From Paenibacillus doosanensis (lineage in GTDB: Bacteria; Bacillota; Bacilli; Paenibacillales; NBRC-103111): a DNA stretch of 64,000 nucleotides. The stretch spans positions 49,684 to 113,683 of the forward strand of contig NZ_JANYUY010000021.1 in NCBI RefSeq assembly GCF_025060755.1. The letters run 5' to 3'. This document shows positions 35,788-44,868 of this stretch, in pieces. The notes beneath the pieces are model-generated. The model worked only from the letters and a program-made list of their open reading frames with translations. It did not search any database and was not told where the DNA came from. The translations under genes were made by a program, and so were the position numbers. Each line of letters opens with the position of its first letter. The stretch's first letter is position 1.

Positions 35788-36380
35788 ACGTCAAGCACGC
35801 CTCCCTACGTAACAAAGATAAGTTCATGCAATCAATCACGCTCCGGAGAAACGCACCATTCCACCGAGTACCTAATACATATTAGCTTTAGAAGATAAGT
35901 AATCCTGCCTATCCCGCAAAAATCTGAAACATATTTTCCTCTATTATTTAACATTATGAAAGAAAACTTCATACAAGTTAATAGGCATTTTTCCTTATAT
36001 ATCCCATGAAATTCCAAAACTCAAAAATAAGAACGTATATTCTGCATTTCTCGCGGTTAATCCGCAAGTTTCGACCATGTCTTCAGACCTGATTTTTTGT
36101 TCGCCCGCCCTGCCTGTTTTGGATATAAGGCGGCTTTCCGTTAATCCATGGTTCGGAAACCAATAAAATAGACCGAAGCTTTTATTTCGCATCCGCCGTA
36201 AGACCTTTTTCATATGAACCTAAATACCCATCGCATCGACATCCGCCGCCGGGATATGCCATATTTTACAACTCAATTATTGAAAAAGGCTATGTTATGA
36301 TCCCCTCAGGAGGCAGATTCTGAGAGTCAAGGAAAGGTCTGCTTCGATAAAATCTATCATCCGAACACGGAGGTCACCTC
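35788..36380. other. about 0.6 kb AT-rich intergenic region without a supported gene
   Basis: A 72-codon minus frame (35995-36213) has no ribosome site or domain character. The region should hold promoters for the kinase (leftward) and the NlpC/P60 gene (rightward); I see no strong sigma-A hexamer pair. Confidence 0.45.
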
Positions 36381-37583
36381 ATGAACAAAAAGCTGCTCGC
36401 CCTGTTTCTTGGCACCGCCATCTCTTTAACCGTCATCCCGCTGCAAGCCTTGGCTTCTTCCGCCCCCGCACAGACGGCAGAGATCGTTCAAACCGTCAAC
36501 TTCCGCGATCAGCCTTCGACATCCGGAAAGCGCATTCGTTATCTGCAGCCTGGGGAAACGCTCGAAGTGATGCAAACCGTGAACAGCAGCTGGCTTCAGG
36601 TCAAAGACTCCAAAGGCGTCACCGGCTATGTATCTTCCTCGTCGACATACGTCCGGTTGAAAACCGCAGCAGCCGCCGACAAGCCTAACGGGATTGTGCT
36701 CAGCAGCGTATCGTTTCGCACGGGGCCTTCCACCGATGCAGCCCGCATGCGGTATTTGCAAAAGGGAGAGCTTGTATTAGTTTTGGAGAAAGTGAACGAT
36801 TATTGGTACAAAATAGAGGATAAAGACCAAAAAGTCGGTTATGTCAGCACCAATGCGCAGTACATCGATACCGCCTTCGGGGACAACGGAGATCAGCAGG
36901 AGCCGGTTCTGCCCTCGCCTCCTAATGCGACGATCGTAAGCTCCGTCTCCTTCCGAACCGAACCGAACGCCGATGCCAGCCGGATACGGTACTTGCAAAG
37001 CGGCGAAAAAGTTCTCATCATTAATAAAGTGAACGATTATTGGTACAACGTGCAGGATCAAAACGGGGTGACAGGCTACGTCAGCACCAGCTCCAAATAC
37101 ATATCCACGACGTACGTAGAACCCTACAAAAAATTGGATCACGCCGTGGCGGCTGACCGCGTCATTGCCGCGGGAATGAATTATTTGGGCACTCCATACG
37201 AGTTCGGCTCCAGCCGTTCGGACACCTCGACGTTTGACTGCTCCGATTTTGTCCGGCAAGCCTATTTGGACGGTATCGGCCAGCAGCTTCCGGGAGACTC
37301 GCGCAGCCAGGCGGATTACGTGAAATCGATCGGCAAAACGACAGCGGATTGGCATAAGCTGAACAAGGGGGATCTGATGTTCTTTATGTCGTACAAGGGC
37401 TACTCGGCGGCCGATTACGCAGGAATTGACAGAAGCAAGGAGACTGTTACTCATGTGGCGATTTATTTGGGGGACGGTAAAATACTGCACACCTACTCCC
37501 AGACTTCCGGCGGCGTCCGGATCGATTCTATCGCAGGAACGCAATGGGAAAACCGTTTTCTTCAAGGAGGCGCCACTTATTAA
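36381..37583 (+). CDS. secreted SH3 x3 - NlpC/P60 cell-wall hydrolase
   Basis: 400 aa. Signal peptide 1-25 (MNKKLLALFLGTAISLTVIP, cleavage near ALASS). Three bacterial SH3 domains follow (about 33-95, 105-165 and 184-243), each with the pattern VxFRxxPS...RYLQ...W. The NlpC/P60 domain (250-400) has the catalytic Cys287 in FDCSDFVRQAY, His358 in THVAIYLGDG and His370. It is a gamma-D-glutamyl-type endopeptidase acting on peptidoglycan stems. A ribosome site GGAGG precedes the ATG. It is monocistronic. Confidence 0.93.
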   Translation: MNKKLLALFLGTAISLTVIPLQALASSAPAQTAEIVQTVNFRDQPSTSGKRIRYLQPGETLEVMQTVNSSWLQVKDSKGVTGYVSSSSTYVRLKTAAAADKPNGIVLSSVSFRTGPSTDAARMRYLQKGELVLVLEKVNDYWYKIEDKDQKVGYVSTNAQYIDTAFGDNGDQQEPVLPSPPNATIVSSVSFRTEPNADASRIRYLQSGEKVLIINKVNDYWYNVQDQNGVTGYVSTSSKYISTTYVEPYKKLDHAVAADRVIAAGMNYLGTPYEFGSSRSDTSTFDCSDFVRQAYLDGIGQQLPGDSRSQADYVKSIGKTTADWHKLNKGDLMFFMSYKGYSAADYAGIDRSKETVTHVAIYLGDGKILHTYSQTSGGVRIDSIAGTQWENRFLQGGATY

Positions 37584-37720
37584 TGCTTTCCCCCAGCCGA
37601 ACGGATCGTTGTATTTCCCGTAAGGACAACAGTTTTTCTCCTAAAAAAGAGGCTTAAGTCCAATCAGCATTCATCTCCCTGACATATGATATAGTATGTC
37701 TTCTGAAAGGGGGATTTCAA

Positions 37721-37813
37721 ATGAGCGGTGTAGGCGGAGTTTTTACAAGCACAGGCGTGATCCTTGTATTGTTCATTTTGCTGGTTATTGTTTCTCGCGG
37801 CTTCTTATATTAA
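37721..37813 (+). CDS. YjcZ-family sporulation peptide
   Basis: 30 aa: MSGVGGVFTSTGVILVLFIL, then LVIVSRGFLY. This is the Gly-rich start plus single hydrophobic helix of the YjcZ/YczN-type peptides made in the mother cell and found in the spore coat region. AAAGGGGG precedes the ATG by eight bases. A strong hairpin follows the stop. Confidence 0.85.
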   Translation: MSGVGGVFTSTGVILVLFILLVIVSRGFLY

Positions 37814-37826
37814 TAGCTAATTTAAT

Positions 37827-37866
37827 CCCCCCGCTAAAGCGTTCGCTGTTAGCGGGGGGTTCTTTC
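37827..37866 (+). terminator. terminator after the YjcZ-like gene
   Basis: CCCCCCGCTAA (37827-37837) and TTAGCGGGGGG (37849-37859) form a perfect 11-bp stem with an internal AGCG/CGCT turn; TTCTTTC follows. It could also work in the other direction on moeA transcripts. Confidence 0.85.
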
Positions 37867-37875
37867 ATACCGTGC

Positions 37876-39129
37876 TTATTTCGTTTCCTGCAGCAGCAGA
37901 ACGCAGACAAGCTGTCCGGCAGCCGCGCCGCGCCCTCCGGCAGGGATCAGAATCAGGCATTCGGCATCTTTGATCGATACCATTATGCTCGATTTATCCG
38001 CACCGGCGGGCTTTGCCTGCAGCTTGCCGTCGTCTGTCGTCTCGAGTTTGCCTCTTACGTATCGCGGATAGGCCGAGCCTTTGGAATAATCGGCGACCAA
38101 GCTCGCCTTCGCCTCCTTAGGCAGCGGCGAGGGATGTCCCAGAAGCCCGCGCAAAAATGGCCTTGCGAACAGCTCGAAGCCGACGAAGCAGGCGCCGGGA
38201 TTGCCCGAAAGCGCGAAAAGCAGCTTGCCCTGCCATACGCCCGCGGATGTAGGGCTTCCCGGCCGCATGGCTACCTTGTTAAACAGGAGGCGGCCTTCCC
38301 ATCGTTCGAATACGCTCGCCATCACGTCCTTGTCACCCACGGACACGCCCCCGCTCGTTACGACGCAGTCGAACCGGTCCATGAGAGCGAGCAGCTCTTT
38401 CTCGACCAGCTCCGGTTCGTCGGGCAGCGCCGGCATAATCACCGGCTCCCCTCCAGCGGCTCTAACCTGAGCAGCCAGCATATAGCCGTTGCTGTTGCGG
38501 ATTTTCCCCGGTTCCAGCGGCGAACCGACGGCTAGCAGCTCGGAGCCGGTCGAGCAGATAGCTACCCTTGGCTTGCAGTACACGGGAACGCGCGCGTAGC
38601 CGAACGCGGCCAATATAGCCGCCTCACCCGCTTCAATGATTCTGCCGGGCATGAGCAGAATGTCCCCGCAGGGCGTCTCTTGCCCGATTGCGGTAATATT
38701 GTCTCCATCCGCCATCCTCCGGCGGATGCACACCGCCCCTTCCCGCTCCGCCGGCGCGGTCATCTCCAGCATCACGACCGCATCGGCCCCTTCCGGCACG
38801 ACGGCCCCCGTCATAATGCGGGCGGCTTGACCCGGACCGACGCGGCGGAGGGGAAGCGTCCCGGACGCGACGCACTCGACAACTTCAAGCACGGCAGGAC
38901 GCTCGGGAGACGCCGCTGCGGTGTCGGCACAGCGAACCGCATAGCCGTCCACGCCCGACCGGCGAAAATGCGGCACCGGATGGTCCGCCGCCACCGGCGC
39001 TGCCAGCCTGCGCCCGAAGCTGTCCTCCAGATCGACCCATTCCGTGCGCTGTAAGCGTATGTGCTCCAATATGGCCCGCTGAGCCTCTTCAACCTGAATC
39101 GTTGTGCGCTGGAACCTGAATCTGGACAT
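37876..39129 (-). CDS. moeA: molybdopterin molybdenumtransferase
   Basis: 417 aa with all MoeA domains: ERLAAPVAAD-type N-terminus (RRLAAPVAADHPVPHFRRSG, VDGYAVRC), domain II PGQAARIMTGAVVPEGADAV, the gephyrin-like domain III (STGSELL, NSNGYMLAAQV, SGGVSVGDKD, MRPGSPT) and a C-terminal domain. It inserts molybdate into adenylyl-molybdopterin. AGGAGGATAAG precedes the ATG. It is the last of three leftward Moco genes (MOSC, mobA, moeA), 58 bp after mobA. Confidence 0.95.
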   Translation of the reverse strand: MSRFRFQRTTIQVEEAQRAILEHIRLQRTEWVDLEDSFGRRLAAPVAADHPVPHFRRSGVDGYAVRCADTAAASPERPAVLEVVECVASGTLPLRRVGPGQAARIMTGAVVPEGADAVVMLEMTAPAEREGAVCIRRRMADGDNITAIGQETPCGDILLMPGRIIEAGEAAILAAFGYARVPVYCKPRVAICSTGSELLAVGSPLEPGKIRNSNGYMLAAQVRAAGGEPVIMPALPDEPELVEKELLALMDRFDCVVTSGGVSVGDKDVMASVFERWEGRLLFNKVAMRPGSPTSAGVWQGKLLFALSGNPGACFVGFELFARPFLRGLLGHPSPLPKEAKASLVADYSKGSAYPRYVRGKLETTDDGKLQAKPAGADKSSIMVSIKDAECLILIPAGGRGAAAGQLVCVLLLQETK

Positions 39130-39187
39130 CGGTCTTATCCTCCTATTTGCGACATTCTGCGCAGCGCAGGGCTTCGCCTTGCTCTCG

Positions 39188-39814
39188 TTATGGAATTAGC
39201 TTCTCGTAGTCTGCGGGCTCATTGACGTTGACGGCAAAGTCGGCCGCAATCCCCCTCGCTGCGAAGAAATGCTCGTCCGCCGTCTTGCAGCTGATCCTGC
39301 TCAGCAGCTCCATTACTTTATACTGCCGCTCTGCCAGCAGAGCGTCCACAACGAAACGGCAGCGCGCGCGATACAGCGCATGCAGCGGCTGCAGCTTCCC
39401 GGCAAGCTGCGGTACGATCGCATCCGCAGCCTCCGCGCCGTCCGCAAGCAGCTCCGCCATCGCTCCGGCGGCGGCTGCGGAGACATAAGGCATATCGCAA
39501 GCGACGACCCACAGCAGCTTGCCGGATGCCTGCGCCATCGCCGCCTGCAGCCCGGCGAGCGGCCCGCAGCCCGGATGCAGATCGGGAATGATCCGCGTCG
39601 GCGGACCGTAGCCGGGCAGCAGCGGCTCCAATTGTGCGGGCTCGTTCGCCACAATCAAAATCTCGCTGCACAGCGCCCCGAGCTCTGCCAGCTGCCGCTC
39701 TACGAACAGTTGCCCGTTCAAGGGCAGCAGCGCCTTCATCTTCCCGCCCATCCGCCGGTTTCGCCCTCCGGCCAACAGGACGCCCGTAAGACCTTCGTAT
39801 ATGCCTGTCGTCAT
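39188..39814 (-). CDS. mobA: molybdenum cofactor guanylyltransferase
   Basis: 208 aa. The nucleotidyltransferase signature is present: GVLLAGGRNRRMGGKMKALL (GTP loop with Lys), IIPDLHPGCGPLAGLQAAM and VVACDMPYVS with the metal-binding Asp. It makes Mo-bis-MGD from molybdopterin and GTP. MobC-type paralogues have different specificity, but the neighbouring moeA supports Moco. The C-terminal half is very Ala-rich. No molybdoenzyme is visible in the window. Confidence 0.92.
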   Translation of the reverse strand: MTTGIYEGLTGVLLAGGRNRRMGGKMKALLPLNGQLFVERQLAELGALCSEILIVANEPAQLEPLLPGYGPPTRIIPDLHPGCGPLAGLQAAMAQASGKLLWVVACDMPYVSAAAAGAMAELLADGAEAADAIVPQLAGKLQPLHALYRARCRFVVDALLAERQYKVMELLSRISCKTADEHFFAARGIAADFAVNVNEPADYEKLIP

Positions 39815-39840
39815 GCTTGCTTCCCCTTCTTTAGCTTGAT

Positions 39841-40500
39841 CTAACCTTGCTTGTCCCGTTCATCCAACCGTTTTTGCAGCGAAGCGCGCCAGCTGTCCGA
39901 AAGCGCCTCTACGGAGAGCAGTGCATTTATGGCATCCCAATCGCGCTTATCACGATACTTCACCCGATTCGCTTCCGCAATGCTGATTCCCGCAGCATCG
40001 CGCTGCACCAGCTTAAAACTCTGTCCCTGCTGAACATATCCCGTTTCAAGCACCCGGAAATAATATCCCGAATAGCCGGTTTCCTGCACCTGCATCGGCA
40101 ATGTAGGCTCATTATGTTTCTTACCCAATTTGAAACAGGGCTGCCGCGGCTGACTAATCTGTACAACGGTTTCTCCCAATTGGAATATATCCCCGATATG
40201 CACCTCCTGCTCCAGCATTCCCGATACCGTAAAATTTTCCCCGAAGGCGCCGTAAGGCAGCTCCAAATTCAGCCGCTCTCTCCAGTAGCCGTAACGGCCG
40301 GCGCTGTATACGCACACCGCCTTGTCCTCGCCTCCATGGTTGACCCTATCCGCTTGACCGTCTCCTTCCAGCTGCACAGCGGACAAATAGACGGCGTGTT
40401 CCGTCGGCTGCTTATATATTCCCGTCTCCACAGGCTTGCCGTTATAATCGATCACGATCGGCTTGCCGACATTAAGCGACAATAGTTGCATTGCGTTCAT
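39841..40500 (-). CDS. MOSC-domain protein (YiiM-like)
   Basis: 219 aa. N-terminal MOSC domain: LLSLNVGKPIVIDYNGKPVE, GQADRVNHGGEDKAVCVY, PYGAFGENFTVSGM, and RQPCFKLGKK with the conserved Cys that in this family carries the metal-bound sulfur; a C-terminal 3-alpha domain ends it. YiiM is a molybdenum-cofactor protein that reduces N-hydroxylated bases such as 6-N-hydroxylaminopurine. It is followed by mobA (26 bp) and moeA, so the operon could assemble and use Moco for this enzyme. Confidence 0.9.
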   Translation of the reverse strand: MNAMQLLSLNVGKPIVIDYNGKPVETGIYKQPTEHAVYLSAVQLEGDGQADRVNHGGEDKAVCVYSAGRYGYWRERLNLELPYGAFGENFTVSGMLEQEVHIGDIFQLGETVVQISQPRQPCFKLGKKHNEPTLPMQVQETGYSGYYFRVLETGYVQQGQSFKLVQRDAAGISIAEANRVKYRDKRDWDAINALLSVEALSDSWRASLQKRLDERDKQG

Positions 40501-40614
40501 CTCATCCTTTCCTCCCGCCGGTAGACCAATATGATTGGACCCGCTCGCTGTTTAACGCTTTGCCGTCAAGGATACAATAAAATACAAGAACGAAGAATAG
40601 GAGATGTCTCCTAA

Positions 40615-41763
40615 ATGATCGATAAAGGTAAAATCTCCGCCTTTCAATTGGCCGTCATGATGATTCCTACGGTAGTAGCTACGGCAATTCTCGTACTGCC
40701 TTCCGTCGCCGCCAAATATGCGGGCCGGGATTTATGGTGTTCTCCGATTTTGGCGTGCGTTACCGGGCTATTCATAGTGTATGTTTCGTATAAGCTGTTT
40801 CAATTTTATCCCGGGCAAAACCTGATTCAATACAGCGAACGCATTATTAGCCGAATCCCCGGTAAACTGCTTGGTTTGATCCTAATATTCTCTTATTTTA
40901 TTAATGACGGCATTATCGTTAGAGAATACGGCGAATTTATAATGGGCGCTTTTTTAAATAAGACGCCGATGCAAGTGGTAACGTTCAGTATGGTATTTAT
41001 CAGCGCGCTGGCTGTGCGAAGCGGCATCGAGGTTTTAGCCCGCTGCGCGCTCATTTTCGTTCCGATCGCCATGATCATTTTGTTTTTCATTTTTCTGCTG
41101 CTAATACCCGATTTCGATCCGCATAACATGTTCCCGATGTTTGAGTATGGACTCAAACCGTCCTTGCTTGGAGCCGTTCCGACATTGACCTGGTACAGCG
41201 AGTATATCGATCTTGTCATTCTGATTCCTTTCGTCGCCCGGCAAGACCGCGGCAAGATTATGAAATGGAGCAGCATTTCCGTACTGATCGTCATGATGTC
41301 GATGGTTATAACCAACATTGTCGCTCTTTTTTTATTGGGCAAGCTAACCGCCGACGAAAGCTACCCGGTCATGATGGGAGCGCGCTATGTCAGCCTGGCC
41401 GATTTTCTGGAACATCTGGAAGCTCTCGCCATGGCTTTCTGGGTGCTCGGCATGTTCATTAAAATATCCGTCGTCTATTATGTGCTTGTCATCATGATTG
41501 CCGATTGGCTGAAACTCGCAGACTACCGGCCTCTGGTGTTTACGGTCGGCTTCCTGATCGCGCTGAACAGCAAATGGGTCGCCCCCAATGCGGAACAGCT
41601 TAATGCGATGCTGTCGTCATCGCTGGTCTTTTTTTACATAACGTTGCAATTGATCGTTCCGTCCGTGCTGTATTTGGTTGCTTGCATACGCAACAGACGT
41701 GCTAAGCCTCAAGAACCCGGGGAACAGCGGACGCCGCGGGCTCGTGCGCCCGAACAGGGATAA
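40615..41763 (+). CDS. GerAB-type spore germination permease
   Basis: 382 aa with about ten transmembrane helices, starting KGKISAFQLAVMMIPTVVAT, with SYFINDGIIVREYGEFIMG and GLKPSLLGAVPTLTWYSEY, the endospore germination permease pattern. It would sit in the spore inner membrane as the B subunit of a germinant receptor. The A and C partners are absent on both sides, so it is an orphan. The ATG is 11 bases after GGAG, itself part of the palindrome AGGAGATGTCTCCT. The hydrophilic C-terminus is Pro/Arg-rich. Confidence 0.9.
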   Translation: MIDKGKISAFQLAVMMIPTVVATAILVLPSVAAKYAGRDLWCSPILACVTGLFIVYVSYKLFQFYPGQNLIQYSERIISRIPGKLLGLILIFSYFINDGIIVREYGEFIMGAFLNKTPMQVVTFSMVFISALAVRSGIEVLARCALIFVPIAMIILFFIFLLLIPDFDPHNMFPMFEYGLKPSLLGAVPTLTWYSEYIDLVILIPFVARQDRGKIMKWSSISVLIVMMSMVITNIVALFLLGKLTADESYPVMMGARYVSLADFLEHLEALAMAFWVLGMFIKISVVYYVLVIMIADWLKLADYRPLVFTVGFLIALNSKWVAPNAEQLNAMLSSSLVFFYITLQLIVPSVLYLVACIRNRRAKPQEPGEQRTPRARAPEQG

Positions 41764-41971
41764 GCTCTTACCACCATCGATATAGCCTTGATTGCCTTGT
41801 GTAACGACCGCAGCTTTAGGGCAACCGGTATATGCTCTTTGTCGATCAGCCGGATATTTTTATTAGTATTGTAGCATAAGCGCGCCCTATAAATCCCGCG
41901 TTTTACGCCACGACAAACAAGCATGCAAATCCGCCGGAACGGACCGCATGCCGTGTGTTTTTCCCGTAAGA

Positions 41972-42781
41972 CTACTGTATATATCCCATAATAATGCCCG
42001 CTGTTTCCTCAATTGCCTTATCCGTCACGTTAATGATCGGACAACCGACCTGCTTCATCAGCTTCTGCGCATAATCCAGCTCCTCGACGATCCGCTCCAT
42101 AGCCGCGTACTTGGCGCCGAACGGCAAACCGACCGCCCTTAACCGTTCGGTGCGGATTTTGAGCAGTTTGTCCGCATCCATAATAAGACCGACGATCCGG
42201 TTGCCCGGGAGCATAAACAGCTCTTTCGGAGGCTTGACCTCGGGCACAAGCGGCAGGTTCGCCACCTTCATTCCCTTATGCGCCAAAAAAATGCTGAGAG
42301 GCGTCTTCGAAGTCCGCGAAACCCCGATAAGCACGATATCCGCTTTTAACAGCGAGCTCGTGTCGCGTCCGTCGTCGCATTTTACGGCGAATTCGATCGC
42401 TTCCACCCTTTTGAAATAATCTTCATCCATCTCATGAAGCAATCCGGGCTTGCGCTTCGGCGAATCGTTGAAAGTATCGATAAACGCCTGCATCATCGGC
42501 CCCATAATATCGACCGCGCGTACGCCCAGGCGGATCGCTTCCTCTCTCATCATCTCCCGCAGCTCCGGCTGCACGAGCGTATAGGCTACGAATCCGCCCC
42601 GTTTCGCCGCTTCCTCCATAATCGCCCGGATCTCATCCTCATGCTTGATATGACCGATTCGTTTCGTTTTGACCTGCTGCGCATCGAACTGGCGCATCGT
42701 CGCTTTTACTACCGCCTCGGCCGTCTCCCCAACCGAATCCGAACAAATCGTTATTTGATATTGCTGCTCGTCTTTCATCAT
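41972..42781 (-). CDS. pyruvate, phosphate dikinase regulatory protein (kinase-phosphorylase, YqfL type)
   Basis: 269 aa. Starts YQITICSDSVGETAEAVVKA, with the P-loop-like GVSRTSKTPLSIFLAHKGMK, the metal/ADP-binding region NRIVGLIMDADKLLKIR and a C-terminal MERIVEELDYAQKLMKQVG. The DUF299 family reversibly phosphorylates pyruvate-phosphate dikinase (or PEP synthase) with ADP. No ppdK gene is visible. In B. subtilis yqfL is cotranscribed with ccpN and modulates it; here ccpN is directly upstream, 50 bp away. Confidence 0.93.
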   Translation of the reverse strand: MMKDEQQYQITICSDSVGETAEAVVKATMRQFDAQQVKTKRIGHIKHEDEIRAIMEEAAKRGGFVAYTLVQPELREMMREEAIRLGVRAVDIMGPMMQAFIDTFNDSPKRKPGLLHEMDEDYFKRVEAIEFAVKCDDGRDTSSLLKADIVLIGVSRTSKTPLSIFLAHKGMKVANLPLVPEVKPPKELFMLPGNRIVGLIMDADKLLKIRTERLRAVGLPFGAKYAAMERIVEELDYAQKLMKQVGCPIINVTDKAIEETAGIIMGYIQ

Positions 42782-42831
42782 CCGGCTCTTCTCCTTTATT
42801 TGCTCATTAACCTTTTATCCCCTGCCGCAGC

Positions 42832-43485
42832 TTACGGCTCCGTTGCCAGCTCCAATAAAATCTGCGTCATGATCGTCTTCGTCACCCGGCCTACAATATC
42901 CCAGCGCGGCCTTCCGTTCGCCGTATTATGCTTGGAGCGAACGACAACCGGTAGACTGTCGACCTGATGATGTATCATTTTGCGCGCCGCATCGATGACC
43001 GTATCCTCCGGCTGCACATGAATGACATTGGGCTCCCTGGTCATGACCATGCTGACCGGCATCGAAGCCGCCGCCGTATTGCCCAGCGTAAATTTCAGCA
43101 AATCCTTACGGGAAATGACGCCGGATAAGCAGCTTTCTTCATCCACCACCATCAGGCTTCCTACATTTTCCATAAAAAGCGTTACTACCGCATCGTGCAC
43201 CGAAGCGTTCTCCCGCACAATGACCGGCATCGACTGCACATCTTTCACTTTAAGCCCCTGCAATCGGCGGGAAGCCTGGCTTCCGGTCGACATCGCCGAT
43301 CCGGGGGAATACCCTACTTTGGGCTTGGCGTCAATGTATCCAAGCATCACGAGAAGAGCCAAATCCGAACGAAGCGTCGGACGGCTTAAGCCGAGCATTT
43401 CTGCGATCTGTTCCCCTGTAATCGGGGCATGTTGTTTGACAAATTCCACAATTTGTAATTGTCTGGCAGTCAGTTCGATGTCCAT
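42832..43485 (-). CDS. ccpN: CcpN-type gluconeogenesis repressor (HTH plus two CBS domains)
   Basis: 217 aa with an N-terminal HTH (LTARQLQIVEFVKQHAPITG, then SRPTLRSDLALLVMLGYIDA) and two CBS domains (VKDVQSMPVIVRENASVHDA, and MVMTREPNVIHVQPEDTVID). In B. subtilis CcpN represses gapB and pckA on glucose. I chose the ATG at 43485 because the family begins MxIELxxRQ; GGAGG is only two bases before it, so an upstream ATG or a near-cognate codon six bases later is possible. The class II fructose-bisphosphatase gene diverges from this locus. Confidence 0.88.
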   Translation of the reverse strand: MDIELTARQLQIVEFVKQHAPITGEQIAEMLGLSRPTLRSDLALLVMLGYIDAKPKVGYSPGSAMSTGSQASRRLQGLKVKDVQSMPVIVRENASVHDAVVTLFMENVGSLMVVDEESCLSGVISRKDLLKFTLGNTAAASMPVSMVMTREPNVIHVQPEDTVIDAARKMIHHQVDSLPVVVRSKHNTANGRPRWDIVGRVTKTIMTQILLELATEP

Positions 43486-43805
43486 AACCTCCCTGTCCGT
43501 ATCGTATCGAACATTAACGATTATCTGCATTGTATCAAATATTGCGGCTAACTTGAATCCATAATAGCTTGCCGCCTTCAAATAGACCGTCCCTTCTAAA
43601 CGGAAATTCGGCCTTTCAATTGACCGCATCCTACTTTTAAAGGCGTTATATTCATACTTTTGACATGATAGTGACCTGTTTTTATAAAATATATTGCACA
43701 TTTATTCCTTAATTATTATACTATATTCAGTAATCATTGTATCCTATTTGATCAATAAACAACACATAATCACGAAATATTCGGATACCGGGGGGAAAAG
43801 TAGAG

Positions 43806-44777
43806 ATGGAAAGAGAACTGGCGCTGGAAATCGTTAGAGTTACGGAGTTGGCTGCATTGTCCGCCGCACAATGGATGGGGCGAGGCGACAAAATTCAAGC
43901 CGACGGAGCCGCCACATCCGCGATGAGAACAATGTTCGATTCGGTATCCGTACAGGGAACCGTCGTGATCGGCGAAGGCGAGATGGACGAGGCTCCCATG
44001 CTGTATATCGGCGAGCAGGTGGGCAACGGGCAAGGGCCCGAAGTAGACGTAGCCGTAGATCCTCTGGAAGGGACGGAGCTTGTGGCCAAGGGGCTAAACA
44101 ACGCTCTCGCCGTTATCGCCATAGCCAACAAAGGCTGCCTTCTGCATGCACCGGATATGTACATGGAGAAGCTCGCCGTAGGACCGGCGCTTGCCGGCAA
44201 GCTCTCGCTGAGCGATCCTCTGGAGATCACGCTTCAGAAGGCTGCCCATGGTTTGGATAAGCCGCTCAGCAATTTGACCGTCATGATCCTCGACCGCGAT
44301 CGGCATCAGGATATGATCGGCACGCTTCGCCGCGTCGGGGTCCGCATCAAGCTGCTCAGCGATGGCGATGTAGCCGGGGCCATGGCGCCGGCTTTGTCGG
44401 AATCCGGCATCGATCTGTACGTCGGTTCCGGCGGCGCTCCCGAAGGCGTGCTGGCGGCCGCGGCGCTGTCCTGCCTTGAAGGCGAGCTTCAAGGACGACT
44501 GATGCCGTCCAATGACGAAGAATATAACCGCTGCCTGCAGATGGGTATTTTGGACCCGCACAAAGTGCTTTCCATGGAGGATATGGTCGGTACCGAAGAT
44601 GTCATCTTCGCCGCCACAGGCATCACTCCCGGCGAATTTCTGGGCGGCGTGCAGTATTTGGGCAACCAGCGCGCAGAAACGCATTCCATCGTCATGAGGG
44701 CCAAGACGAAAACCGTACGCTTCATCCGCTCCATTCATTACTTGCCCAATAAACCGATTGCGGTAGCTTCTCTGTAA
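43806..44777 (+). CDS. glpX: class II fructose-1,6-bisphosphatase
   Basis: 323 aa. GlpX motifs: VVIGEGEMDEAPML, VDVAVDPLEGTELVAKGLNN (metal-binding DPLEGT), and GSGGAPEGVLAAAALSCLEG. It makes fructose-6-phosphate from FBP in gluconeogenesis. A GGGGGGAAAAG site precedes the ATG. Divergence from ccpN suggests it could be controlled by that repressor, but I did not identify a CcpN operator. Confidence 0.96.
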   Translation: MERELALEIVRVTELAALSAAQWMGRGDKIQADGAATSAMRTMFDSVSVQGTVVIGEGEMDEAPMLYIGEQVGNGQGPEVDVAVDPLEGTELVAKGLNNALAVIAIANKGCLLHAPDMYMEKLAVGPALAGKLSLSDPLEITLQKAAHGLDKPLSNLTVMILDRDRHQDMIGTLRRVGVRIKLLSDGDVAGAMAPALSESGIDLYVGSGGAPEGVLAAAALSCLEGELQGRLMPSNDEEYNRCLQMGILDPHKVLSMEDMVGTEDVIFAATGITPGEFLGGVQYLGNQRAETHSIVMRAKTKTVRFIRSIHYLPNKPIAVASL

Positions 44778-44868
44778 AGCCCGCGCTTTTTCACCGCGCT
44801 TCTAGTGATCTTCTTCCCCTATATGGTAAAATGTCCATGACATCTCCAGGGAAGAAGGTCTATTTTTT

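Noticed and set aside
35995..36213. 72-codon minus-strand frame
   Set aside because: No ribosome site, no conserved features, AT-rich noncoding neighbourhood.
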